NCBI GenBank assembly: GCA_049281195.1
Contig: JBAPRR010000171.1
Location: forward strand, 1-29,528
Source: JBAPRR01 sp049281195
GTDB lineage: Bacteria > Actinomycetota > Acidimicrobiia > Acidimicrobiales > CAVXTF01
Length of the DNA stretch: 29,528 nucleotides
Direction: 5' to 3'
The notes under the pieces: generated by a model
Told to the model about the DNA's origin: nothing
Database searches by the model: none
The model's input: only the letters and a program-made list of their open reading frames with translations
Part shown: piece after piece, positions 7,402-15,325 of the stretch
How positions within the stretch are numbered: the stretch's first letter is position 1
How the letters are laid out: each line of letters starts with the position of its first letter
Translations under genes and position numbers: made by a program

Positions 7402-8370
7402 GTGATGGTGATTGAGCAGGCGGTTCCCACAGCCGAGTCCGAGGTTGTGGCTTCCGATGCGATGATCTCGATTCAGGGCATAACCAAGCGATTCGGTCTT
7501 CATACAGTGCTGGAGGACGTCACGTTCGACGTACCCAGGGGGAAGACCACCGCGATCCTCGGACCTTCTGGAACAGGGAAATCCGTCCTTTTGAAGACGG
7601 TGATCGGGCTGCTGCGTCCGGAGGCCGGGCAGGTCTACATCGACGGCGATCCGATAGTGGGAGTTCGCGAGAAGGAAGTGCTGCGGATCCGCCGCAAGAT
7701 CGGGGTGCTGTTCCAGGACGGCGCGCTGTTCGGTTCGATGAACCTCTTCGACAACATCGCCTTTCCGCTCGTAGAGCACACGAGCAAGACCGAAAAAGAG
7801 ATCCGCACCATCGTCATGGAGAAGTCCGAGCTCGTCGGCCTGGTGGCCCACCTCCACAAGCTTCCGGGCGAGGTCTCCGGTGGTATGCGTAAGCGGGCCG
7901 GCCTCGCCCGAGCCCTCGTGCTCGATCCACAGATCCTGTTCTTCGACGAGCCGGACTCCGGCCTCGATCCGGTGAGAGTGGCGTACCTGGACGAGCTGAT
8001 CAACACGGTCCACGACGAGACCGGAGTGACCTTCTTCATCATCAGCCACAACATCGAGTCGGTTAAGCGGACCGCGCACTATCTGGGCTTGCTCTTCAGG
8101 TCCCAACTGGTCGGCTTTGGATCCAAAGAGCAGATGACCACCTCGACTGTTCCGGTCATCCAGCAGTTCTTGGCGGGTCGCCCGGAAGGGCCGATCAGCA
8201 TGGATGAGATGGCCGACGCCGCGGAGACCGATCTGACGGTTCCGGACCCGAACACTTATCCGACCGTGCAGACGAGCTCGAACGGAGTGCCGGCAAAGAC
8301 TGAGCAGATCCCCGCAACGAACGGATCTGAGATCGACGACGTTCTTGCCGGTCCTGCCGGGCGTTCCTGA
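7402..8370 (+). CDS. mceG: MceG/MlaF-type ABC ATPase for Mce lipid import
   Basis: A 322-residue ATPase of the MlaF/Mkl (MceG) branch that drives YrbE/Mce phospholipid and sterol transport. Motifs: Walker A GPSGTGKS at 54-61, Q-loop LFQDGALFGSMN at 103-114 (the GALFxSM stretch is diagnostic for MlaF-type proteins), signature GEVSGGMRKRAGLARA at 156-171, Walker B ILFFDEPDSGLDP at 178-190, and His216 in IISHN. The C-terminal extension after about residue 255, with an acidic DEMADAAETD region, is the kind of tail found on actinobacterial MceG and needed for its stability. Either GTG 7402 or ATG 7405 can start it; AGGGGAGAG just upstream suits both. Its genuine partners should be YrbEA and YrbEB, encoded 11 kb away on the other strand. 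Confidence 0.9.
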   Translation: MMVIEQAVPTAESEVVASDAMISIQGITKRFGLHTVLEDVTFDVPRGKTTAILGPSGTGKSVLLKTVIGLLRPEAGQVYIDGDPIVGVREKEVLRIRRKIGVLFQDGALFGSMNLFDNIAFPLVEHTSKTEKEIRTIVMEKSELVGLVAHLHKLPGEVSGGMRKRAGLARALVLDPQILFFDEPDSGLDPVRVAYLDELINTVHDETGVTFFIISHNIESVKRTAHYLGLLFRSQLVGFGSKEQMTTSTVPVIQQFLAGRPEGPISMDEMADAAETDLTVPDPNTYPTVQTSSNGVPAKTEQIPATNGSEIDDVLAGPAGRS

Positions 8371-8434
8371 GGCGCTTCGGACCGGAACATTCCGACCTCA
8401 GTAGAATCGGCCGGTAAAGCGGAAGGGCAGCCGG

Positions 8435-9769
8435 CTAGAAACTGAAGTTCGGCGGCGGCCCTATTTGGAAGCCGAGCGTGGCAACGGTCGTCGTGGCGAA
8501 GAATTGACTCCATCCGTACTGTCCGGCGATGGCTGACTGATCCACGTAGAGCGGGTTGTCATGGGTGTCGTAACCGCCGGCGGGTTCGTTCAAGCTCTCC
8601 TGAATGCCGGGGTCCGGACATGATGCGGTGGGTGGGACACCCCACGCCGGAATCTGGAAGTCGTCCGTCCCGAGGGTGCTCGAGGCCGAGGCGAGCGGAC
8701 CGGACAGCGATGCCAGTGGCACTTGCAACAACCTGTCGTCCGGATTGCCGGCTGTGGGCGCGATAGGCGCACCCGGAGGGAGCGACGTCGGCGCGATCGT
8801 GGACAGATTGAGCTTGGTCGGCCTGACCTGGCTGCATGATTGAGTGCTCAACACCACGTTGGCAAAGGCCGCGGTCTGAACCGAAAGATCGAGTGACCCG
8901 TTCGATTCGACGCCGCTGACCGTCAGCGTCGTTTTGCCCGAGGGTGTGAGCGTTATCTCGTAACCGAGGCATGGGTACGGATAGCCGGGATCCCCACCCG
9001 AGTAACCGGAGCATGCCGTCCCCTCTGGATGGAGGTTCGTAATTTCGGATCCCTGGTCGCCAGGTCCGGGAAAAAGCTGCGTGATGTGGATGCACTCGCC
9101 CTGTGGGTAGTCCGAACTGATGCAGGCTGCTCCGCCTGTGTCGCAGAAGACGACGTTTTGCGGGGGGATCGTTGCATTCAACGACGGCAGTTCTAAGAGA
9201 CCGGTTACCCAACCGGTGATGTCGTAGATCTTCACGTCCCACGGATACAGGGTGTAGTTGGTTCCCCCGACGTTGTAGATGTGATGGTCAGCCACCCATT
9301 CGCTGTAGGAGGTCAGCAGCTCGCCGTTGGTGATCGCGGCGACGAACGGGATCCCGTACGGGCCGTTCGGTGGATAGGTGGCGGCGGGAGGGGTCGGCGC
9401 CGCGCAAGCGGGCATGCCGGGAGAATTCTCGAACTTCTTGAGAGCGGCTCCGGTTTGGTACGTCGGCAGCACTTCTGAAACCAGTGACGCCACCTTGAGC
9501 TGCGAGGTGGTGCGAGGAAGTTTCGACTTGATCGCTCGGAAAGCGACCTGACGGATCGCAACAGCAGAAGCTGAGGCACGTGGCGATACCGGTTTGACGT
9601 TTGTGGCCACCGCCGTGGAACCCGGGTGGGTCGGTTCGGTGGAAACCAGGATCGTGGCGAAGGTCAGAACTGCGAGCAGGAGGACTGCGGCCGGGAACCA
9701 ACGCCGCGATGAATGCGAACGGCCTGCGGTACTGGTGCCTCGCTTGAGTCTGTCCGGTATCTGCAACAT
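8435..9769 (-). CDS. Large secreted or membrane-anchored protein of unknown function (mce-cluster companion)
   Basis: A 444-residue protein not assigned to a named family. A basic N-terminus (SRRW) precedes one hydrophobic segment at about residues 25-43, so it is either anchored or cleaved and faces outward. The body is rich in Pro, Gly, Ser and Thr, contains about nine cysteines (for example CDTGGAACISSDYPQGEC and GTACSGYSGG), and has alternating polar/hydrophobic stretches suggesting beta structure (EITLTPSGKTTLTVSGVESNGSLDLSVQTAAF). It is the last gene of the leftward series behind mceF and lies convergent to the MceG ATPase, with only 64 bases between. Even cysteine spacing suggests disulfides. 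Role in lipid transport is a guess from position only. Confidence 0.75.
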   Translation of the reverse strand: MLQIPDRLKRGTSTAGRSHSSRRWFPAAVLLLAVLTFATILVSTEPTHPGSTAVATNVKPVSPRASASAVAIRQVAFRAIKSKLPRTTSQLKVASLVSEVLPTYQTGAALKKFENSPGMPACAAPTPPAATYPPNGPYGIPFVAAITNGELLTSYSEWVADHHIYNVGGTNYTLYPWDVKIYDITGWVTGLLELPSLNATIPPQNVVFCDTGGAACISSDYPQGECIHITQLFPGPGDQGSEITNLHPEGTACSGYSGGDPGYPYPCLGYEITLTPSGKTTLTVSGVESNGSLDLSVQTAAFANVVLSTQSCSQVRPTKLNLSTIAPTSLPPGAPIAPTAGNPDDRLLQVPLASLSGPLASASSTLGTDDFQIPAWGVPPTASCPDPGIQESLNEPAGGYDTHDNPLYVDQSAIAGQYGWSQFFATTTVATLGFQIGPPPNFSF

Positions 9770-9801
9770 CCGCTCTGCTTCTGCCTTTTCGGGTCCTTAA
9801 G

Positions 9802-9838
9802 CGTATGCGGACGGCGACAGTGTCGCCGTCCGCATACG
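9802..9838 (-). terminator. Long perfect hairpin between two secreted-protein genes
   Basis: Arms of 17 bases (9802-9818 and 9822-9838, CGTATGCGGACGGCGAC and its complement) are perfectly complementary around a 3-base centre. It lies 46 bases beyond the leftward stop at 9884 and about 33 bases before the next leftward start at 9769. No strong T-run follows on the leftward strand, so it may be an attenuator, an mRNA-stabilising hairpin or a protein-binding palindrome rather than a classical terminator. Confidence 0.55.
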
Positions 9839-9883
9839 AGCCTTGCTTGATTCTTCCTTTACGTCAGTTGAGTCCCGGTGGAC

Positions 9884-10474
9884 CTATGACGCGAACGGGG
9901 GGATTTTCCCCGGGTTCGGGCTGAACTTGACGGTTGTCGTGGCCTCAGATGAGGTAGCGGAGCAACCCGATCCGGAAACGGGGAAGGACGCGTTCTTGGC
10001 CTTGTCGGTCCCCTTCGTGCTGCTGTACGTCCCTACGATCGAGGCAGGGCCGTTCGGCGCGACGGTAATGGTGCACGAGGGCAGGAACGTGGTCTTAAAG
10101 GTCGCACCAGCCTTGGGGACGACCAGTGAAAGCTGGGTACCCGCGGAGTTCACCTTCAGTTCCCAGCTTCCGTTCGTGGAGTTGGTGGCGATGGTGTCGG
10201 TTCCTGTAAGCGAATCCGTGCAACCAGTGATGGTTGGCGGCGGGATGTCAACGCTCTTCTTGTCGCCCGACTGAACCGTCACCGCGTCTTTGAAGCTCGT
10301 GCAGTGGACGGTCACCGTGACGCCGCTGATGGTTCCAACGAACGTAACCTTGCTCGAAGTTCCGTTCACTGTGGTACCCGGAGCAACACTTGCTCCGACC
10401 GCGGCTGCGGTGCCGAACACACCTGCGATGGCTGCCATGCCAACGAAGGTCAACTTTCTACCAAGTGATTTCAT
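9884..10474 (-). CDS. Secreted four-cysteine protein of unknown function
   Basis: The likely start is ATG at 10474 (196 residues), because the sequence MKSLGRKLTFVGMAAIAGVFGTAAAVGASVA is a textbook signal peptide; an upstream in-frame ATG at 10528 would only add a polar extension, and GGGGG lies 12 bases before 10474. The mature part is Thr/Ser/Gly-rich with four cysteines (VHCTSF, ITGCTDS, LPSCTITV, SGSGCSAT), probably two disulfides, and alternating patterns typical of beta-sandwich secreted proteins. No known domain was recognised. The CTS...TGC spacing recalls the two small tandem paralogues at 20908-22216, which may be distant relatives. It lies in the leftward run behind the mce operon, so a role at the cell surface near the Mce complex is possible but unproven. 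Confidence 0.75.
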   Translation of the reverse strand: MKSLGRKLTFVGMAAIAGVFGTAAAVGASVAPGTTVNGTSSKVTFVGTISGVTVTVHCTSFKDAVTVQSGDKKSVDIPPPTITGCTDSLTGTDTIATNSTNGSWELKVNSAGTQLSLVVPKAGATFKTTFLPSCTITVAPNGPASIVGTYSSTKGTDKAKNASFPVSGSGCSATSSEATTTVKFSPNPGKIPPFAS

Positions 10475-10662
10475 AATTGTTTGTAACCCCCATCGGTTGC
10501 TTCTGGGTCTGTGGTTGATTTGCTTCATGATCCGGGACGGATCACGCGCTCGGGAGCTGCTGCTCCCTCACATCTTGTCGTACTCGAGTTACCCTCTTTC
10601 CATATCTTTCATGCGGAAATTCCCGTATTCGTCAGTCTTGTGACGATCGTGCAAGGGGATCG

Positions 10663-11601
10663 TCATGTGGTCGGTTGGTACAGGGTGACGCTGGTGGGAA
10701 GCGTGGCGCTGGCGCCACCCGGGGAAATCGGAAGGCCGGCAATTTCGTTCAAATTGGTGGGGATTTCGCCGGAACACGCCGGACTAGCCTGCACGGCCGG
10801 GATGGCGAATTGATCACCGGTGAGCGTGACCGTCGCATATTGATTCGGGTCGCTGATTGGACCGGTGAGTGTTCCTGTGAGCGTCAGGTCGATCGGCCCG
10901 ACTGTGCACGACAGTCCGAACAGTCCTGTCGTACCGCCGACCGTCGCGTTGACGGTGACCTCGAGTCCGCTTCCTGACGTATTGCACTGGAAGCTCCCCG
11001 TGATGGTCCCGGGAACTGCGGTGAACGGCACTGTCTGCTGCATTCCCGGTATCAGGTTGAGGGCAGCAGACAGTGACCCGAACATCTGTCCGTCCGGCGG
11101 AGAGTCGACGGTTCCCGTCGCGTTACACGGTGGAGTGCCGGACACGACTGTCACCACTCCGCAGAACTTCGCATTGATGTTGGCCACCGTGGTGGGGCCG
11201 GCGGTGAGGGTTCCGTTGGTCACGTACCCCACGACGCCGAGTTGATATGAGGACCCCGGCGGCCCGGAATTGTTGGGGATGCAGTCTGCGGGGAGGTTGT
11301 CACTCGCGGTCTCGTACTGCATGTCGGAACCGACGAGGGGTCCCGCGGCGAGTGCCGAATCAGACTGCAGTGTCTGGGACCGGTCGCCTGCGTTGTCGAT
11401 GTTGCTCCTGGCGAGCGCAGTTGCCGAGGTCGAACCAGAGGGAGCGTTGATGGCGCCAGAGGTGCCGGATGATCCGAACTCGGACACACACGCGATCAAC
11501 ACCGCCACGAGCACAAGGGATCCGGCGATCGTCGCAAGCACACCCGTACCGACGAGCCGGCTCCGGTGGCCGATTCTCCGGCGCGAACGCGACACTCGCA
11601 C
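10663..11601 (-). CDS. Membrane-anchored extracytoplasmic protein of unknown function
   Basis: About 310 residues. The N-terminus is strongly basic (MRVSRSRRRIGHRSR) followed by one hydrophobic segment at ~17-39, then an outward domain with six further cysteines (ADCIP, KFCGVV, PPCNAT, FQCNTS, LSCTVG, PACSGE). The region FGLSCTVGPIDLTLTGTLTGP looks like a beta-rich lipid- or surface-associated domain, but no family could be named. AAGGAGGG sits only 3 bases from the GTG at 11601 and 9 bases from the second in-frame GTG at 11595; the second is the better start by spacing. It is the first gene after mceF in the leftward direction, separated by 318 bases with a hairpin, so it may have its own promoter. 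Confidence 0.75.
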   Translation of the reverse strand: MRVSRSRRRIGHRSRLVGTGVLATIAGSLVLVAVLIACVSEFGSSGTSGAINAPSGSTSATALARSNIDNAGDRSQTLQSDSALAAGPLVGSDMQYETASDNLPADCIPNNSGPPGSSYQLGVVGYVTNGTLTAGPTTVANINAKFCGVVTVVSGTPPCNATGTVDSPPDGQMFGSLSAALNLIPGMQQTVPFTAVPGTITGSFQCNTSGSGLEVTVNATVGGTTGLFGLSCTVGPIDLTLTGTLTGPISDPNQYATVTLTGDQFAIPAVQASPACSGEIPTNLNEIAGLPISPGGASATLPTSVTLYQPTT

Positions 11602-11919
11602 GAACCCTCCTTCCCCTTTTTAGAACCCGGTCGCCCGTTCGTTTCTGCGGGCGGCCGGATCGTCAGATCCGAAGCAGTGAGGAGGCGTTCCGATCGGCAT
11701 CACACCAGGCTGGCTGAGAACTCCCCCTTGAGCTCCGCCTGTCGCGACTCCAGCCCCTCCGGAGACGCTCAATGCCGACGCCTTATGAAACACGCCAAGT
11801 TACCGCTGAGTAGGTCATTCCCTGCCTGTCTGCAACCTAAACCCGAGTGATGCACCACGGCCTGACCAAACCGCACTCCTGGGACTCGGGCATCAAGCGA
11901 CGTCCACAAGTTCGGAGAT
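11602..11919. other. Intergenic stretch downstream of mceF, with one imperfect hairpin
   Basis: No coding signal is seen. An 11-base inverted repeat with one mismatch lies at 11627-11637 and 11648-11658 (CCGGTCGCCCG / CGGGCGGCCGG, loop 10). It could end the mce transcript, but no T-run follows in the leftward direction, so this is only a candidate. The region should also hold the promoter of the leftward gene starting at 11601 or 11595. Confidence 0.4.
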
Positions 11920-13005
11920 TCACGGATAGGACGGCGAGCTGTTAGCGCCTCGCTGGAGCATGCCTGAAGATGTCCTCGAGCAGGTGTTGCCGAGCGGGGC
12001 GCTGGCCACACTTTGGGTCGGCCCTGCCATGTCGACGCCCGGGATGTAAGGGCACACCGGGTCGGCCGTATTTATGTCGAGCACCCCGTGGATCTGCCCG
12101 CCGCTCTCGATCGAGGCCAGATCGTCGGACACCACGGGAAGCAGTTCGAAGATGGCGTGGACCTGGGCGTTGTACTCATCGCTCACGTGCGCGTCGGTAG
12201 AAAGGCTCTGGATCGTGGCGGCAATCGACGCCGTGTTCGCGACCAGGAACGGGTTCAGCTGTGCGGCCGCGGCGGCTCCGTTGTTGATCAGGTTCTGCAG
12301 GTCGGAGTTGGAGTTCTTGAGCTGCGCAGTAAGAGAGGCCAGCCCTGCGCTGAAGGTTGAAAGATCACCGTCGGTCGCTTCCAGGGTGTGGAGATCGGTC
12401 TTGCCGTCGACGACGAGGTTGACGGTCTCGGGCTGCGCCGCGACCAACGCGTTGAACAGCCGTTGGCCTGTGACGATGATTGTGCGCAGGTCGGGTCCCG
12501 TGCCGATGAAGGCGCTGGCCAAAAAGCTCTCCACGCTCTGGAGATCCTGCGGATTGAGGCTCCTCAACATCGCGCCCAGGTCGACCAGAGCCGTACCGAT
12601 CGGTACCGGGAGGACCACGCGATTTGCGGGGATCACCGATCCTCCGTGCAGATCTGGGCCGTTCGACCTGGAGGGCTGCAGGTCCAGATACTGCTCACCG
12701 AGAGCGGAGAGCTGCTTCACCAGTACCGGACCGTTGTCCGGGATTCGCGCGCCGGGATTGATCCCGATCTTCACCTGGACCTGGTTGGAGCTCAGATCCA
12801 GTGCGGTCACCGTTCCGACGTCCACGCCCCTGAACGTCACGTCCGCACCGGTATAGAGACCGCCTGCACCGGGCATCAGGACGGTCACGGCCATCGGTTG
12901 CGACACGATCCGGTACTGAAGAACGTCGAACGCGATGTAGTAGACGCCCAGGAACACCACGACCACGAGGCCGATCATCCGAGGAACGATCGAGCGCCGG
13001 CTCAA
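11920..13005 (-). CDS. mceF: Mce family protein, position F
   Basis: A 361-residue Mce protein. An N-terminal membrane anchor (~10-28, IGLVVVVFLGVYYIAFDVL) precedes the MCE domain (MAVTVLMPGAGGLYTGADVTFRGVDVGTVTALDL...QLSALGEQYLDLQP), followed by the helical Mce C-terminal region (~150-300) that builds the tube carrying lipids across the periplasm. The C-terminus is Ser/Thr-rich and contains two cysteines. The start is an uncommon TTG at 13005, chosen because it forms TTGA with the mceE stop and has GGAGG six bases ahead (AAGGAGGCGTGC). It is the last mce gene of the cluster; the next leftward gene lies 318 bases away. It is shorter than most mycobacterial MceF proteins. Confidence 0.93.
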   Translation of the reverse strand: MSRRSIVPRMIGLVVVVFLGVYYIAFDVLQYRIVSQPMAVTVLMPGAGGLYTGADVTFRGVDVGTVTALDLSSNQVQVKIGINPGARIPDNGPVLVKQLSALGEQYLDLQPSRSNGPDLHGGSVIPANRVVLPVPIGTALVDLGAMLRSLNPQDLQSVESFLASAFIGTGPDLRTIIVTGQRLFNALVAAQPETVNLVVDGKTDLHTLEATDGDLSTFSAGLASLTAQLKNSNSDLQNLINNGAAAAAQLNPFLVANTASIAATIQSLSTDAHVSDEYNAQVHAIFELLPVVSDDLASIESGGQIHGVLDINTADPVCPYIPGVDMAGPTQSVASAPLGNTCSRTSSGMLQRGANSSPSYP

Positions 13006-14135
13006 AGCACGCCTCCTTCGAGCAGAGCCGTCACGGCAGACGAACCGCTCGTGGCTTGGGGGCGGGAGTCTGAATCAAGGTTGGCGGCCGATGATGAAGA
13101 TGCGTCCGGCCCCGCATCGGGACCGAAGGAAGTCGGCTCGAAAGCACCCGCCGGTAACAGAACGTTGGCGATAACGCTCGCCTGCAGGTAGTCGCCGGGA
13201 GCAACCTTCAGGGACTCTGCTTCGAAACGGGAGAGGTCGTTGAGGTCGGGGCCGAGCTGCGCGGAAACGGACTCCAGTTGCTGGACCACGGGCAGAAGAG
13301 CCTTCACGTCGGCGACCGAATTCTCACCGCTCTGCTGCGCAACTTGGGTTCCGATGGTCCCGAGATTGGACAGCTGGGTGATCAGGCTCTGTATCTGCTG
13401 GTTCTCGCCTGCGAGCACTCCGATGGCGGGAGCGATCGTGTCAATCCCGTTGGAGATCGTCTCGCGCCCACTGTTCAGCTTGGTGGTGAGGTTCTGGATC
13501 GAGCTCAGAGCGTGGTCGATCGCCTGCCGGCCACTTGCGAGAGATCCCACTGCCCGGTCGATCGTTGTCAAGAACGATCGGATCTGTGGCTGGTTACCGT
13601 TGAAGGTGTTGTTCAGCTCGTGGATGATGACCTGGAGCTGGTTGAGCCCGCCGCCGTTCAGAACAAGGGAAAGAGCGCCGAAGGTGTCCTCCACGCTCGG
13701 TGCGGTGCTCGTGTCCGATACGGGAATGAGCGCGTTGCGAGCCAGGTACTGGGGCGCGCCCGAAGTCCCGCTCTCGGCAACGGCGGGCGCCTGAAGCAGG
13801 ACGTATTCGTCGCCCAGGGGATTGTCGAACCTGATCTGCGCCGTTGTTCCTTGAAGGATGTGCACGCTCGACTTGATGTTCAACGTCAGGTCAGCTTGAA
13901 AGTCGGTGGTGGAGATCTGACCGACCTCGCCGATCACCTCGGCTCCCACGCGCACCTGCGCGTCAGCCGGCAGATTGAGAACGTTTCCGAACTGTGCCCG
14001 AACGGGATACGTCGGACCACTGGAGCCGGTGATCTTCGGGAGTGTCTGGAGACTGAGCGCGCAACTGCTGAGAAGCACCGCACCGATTGCGATGCAGAGT
14101 GGAGCGACCCAGCGGGTGCGCAGTCGGGCCGCCAT
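13002..14135 (-). CDS. mceE: Mce family lipoprotein, position E (LprK-like)
   Basis: A 377-residue Mce protein that is the lipoprotein of the set. The N-terminus MAARLRTRWVAPLCIAIG leads into a lipobox (LLSSC), so Cys of VLLSSCALSL should be diacylated and anchor the protein on the outer face of the membrane. The MCE domain follows (YPVRAQFGNVLNLPADAQVRVGAEVIGEVGQISTT...NPLGDEYVLLQAP), then a long helical region with coiled-coil character. In mycobacteria MceE (LprK and relatives) is likewise the lipoprotein, which confirms the position in the operon. The ATG at 14135 overlaps the mceD stop (TGATG). A longer in-frame upstream reading exists but would bury the signal peptide, so it was rejected. 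Confidence 0.93.
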   Translation of the reverse strand: MAARLRTRWVAPLCIAIGAVLLSSCALSLQTLPKITGSSGPTYPVRAQFGNVLNLPADAQVRVGAEVIGEVGQISTTDFQADLTLNIKSSVHILQGTTAQIRFDNPLGDEYVLLQAPAVAESGTSGAPQYLARNALIPVSDTSTAPSVEDTFGALSLVLNGGGLNQLQVIIHELNNTFNGNQPQIRSFLTTIDRAVGSLASGRQAIDHALSSIQNLTTKLNSGRETISNGIDTIAPAIGVLAGENQQIQSLITQLSNLGTIGTQVAQQSGENSVADVKALLPVVQQLESVSAQLGPDLNDLSRFEAESLKVAPGDYLQASVIANVLLPAGAFEPTSFGPDAGPDASSSSAANLDSDSRPQATSGSSAVTALLEGGVL

Positions 14136-15325
14136 CACGACCTGCGCCCCAGTATTGCGCTGATCGACATGTCGGGACCCGAGCTCGCGCCGGGGGGAGT
14201 GGGCAATGCGGCCAGAAGACCGTTCACGCCGCACGCCAGGTCGAGGCCCTTGTCGTTGTCCTGGGACTGGTCCACGGACAAGATGAGCAGCCGCAACAGC
14301 GCGTTGCCGCAGATGGACTTGGAGAACGCGGCAGAGTTGCTCATCGGATCCAGCCGGGCTCTCAGCGCCGGACCACCGGGAGCCGTGGGGTCATATGCGT
14401 TGGTGATGTTGTCCAACGCCTTCGGAAGGTCACCGAACACCTCTGCCAGCTGTTGCTGCTTGGATGCCACGGCGCTGGCGAAGGTGTTCAGGTTGGACAC
14501 GCTTGTTCCGAGGGCCGACCCGTTGGTCCTGATGAACTGCGCGAGCTGACCGAGTGCCTGCTGAAGGTTCGACAGGGCCGAGCCGATAGCGCCGTCGTCC
14601 GATGCCAGGTCGGTGCTCACCACGGCCAGGTCGTTGGCGAAGGCTTGATAGGTCCCGGTGTACTTCGAAGCGACGTGGCTCAGATTTCCGAGGTTGTCGA
14701 ACAGAGAGGTGAGGTCGGGGCCTTGCGACGAAAGCGCACCGAGCGCACCGCCCAGCGACGTGAGTGTCGAATGCAGAGCGGAACCGTTGGACCCGAACGC
14801 TTTGGCGGACGCCGCGACGAACGCCGAGAGCGCGCCGTGCTTGTTCGCACCGCCGGGACCGAGCGCCTTGGCAAGGTCGTCGAGACTGTCGATGATCCCG
14901 TCAACCGAGATGGGCACCGCGGTGCGCGCCACCGGAATGACGGTGCCGTTGGTCATGCGGGGACCCCCGGTGTAGGCGGGGTCGAGCTGTATGTAGCGGT
15001 CGTTCACCACCTGCGGCGCCATGATCAGAGCCTGGGCGTTGGCGGGGATTTGAGTCGACGCGGGGACTTCCATCACCACGGTGACGAAAGAAGATCCTGG
15101 CGTGATCTTCGTGATCGTCCCCACGGGCAAGCCGAGGATCCGGACCTGGTTCCCGGTGTAAAGACCGGGAGCAGTGGAAAAGCGTGCCGTGATGGTCATG
15201 TCCGTCGACCCGCTCGTCACGAGCGCCACGATCCCTCCGACCACGACGGCGACGACGAGCACGAGCAAGCCGACCAGGCGCCACTTGCCCCACAAAACTG
15301 CGAAGAAGTTCTTGAGCGCGGTCAT
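14135..15325 (-). CDS. mceD: Mce family protein, position D
   Basis: A 396-residue Mce protein with one N-terminal transmembrane helix (LVGLLVLVVAVVVGGIVALV, ~17-36) and an MCE domain (TITARFSTAPGLYTGNQVRILGLPVGTITKITPG...ALIMAPQVVNDRYIQLDP), then a helix-rich C-terminal half that contains a single Cys pair near the end (ICGNALL, DLACGVNG). The ATG at 15325 forms ATGA with the mceC stop; an upstream in-frame ATG at 15379 lies inside mceC and gives no membrane anchor at the right place, so it was rejected. With five sister Mce proteins it should form a heterohexameric tube linking the YrbE permease to the cell envelope. Confidence 0.93.
   Translation of the reverse strand: MTALKNFFAVLWGKWRLVGLLVLVVAVVVGGIVALVTSGSTDMTITARFSTAPGLYTGNQVRILGLPVGTITKITPGSSFVTVVMEVPASTQIPANAQALIMAPQVVNDRYIQLDPAYTGGPRMTNGTVIPVARTAVPISVDGIIDSLDDLAKALGPGGANKHGALSAFVAASAKAFGSNGSALHSTLTSLGGALGALSSQGPDLTSLFDNLGNLSHVASKYTGTYQAFANDLAVVSTDLASDDGAIGSALSNLQQALGQLAQFIRTNGSALGTSVSNLNTFASAVASKQQQLAEVFGDLPKALDNITNAYDPTAPGGPALRARLDPMSNSAAFSKSICGNALLRLLILSVDQSQDNDKGLDLACGVNGLLAALPTPPGASSGPDMSISAILGRRS

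Noticed and set aside
8371..8434. Possible bidirectional terminator between the MceG-type ATPase and the convergent secreted-protein gene
   Set aside because: Only short 5-base inverted repeats (CGGAA/TTCCG, GCCGG/CCGGC) without T-runs; not enough for a terminator call.
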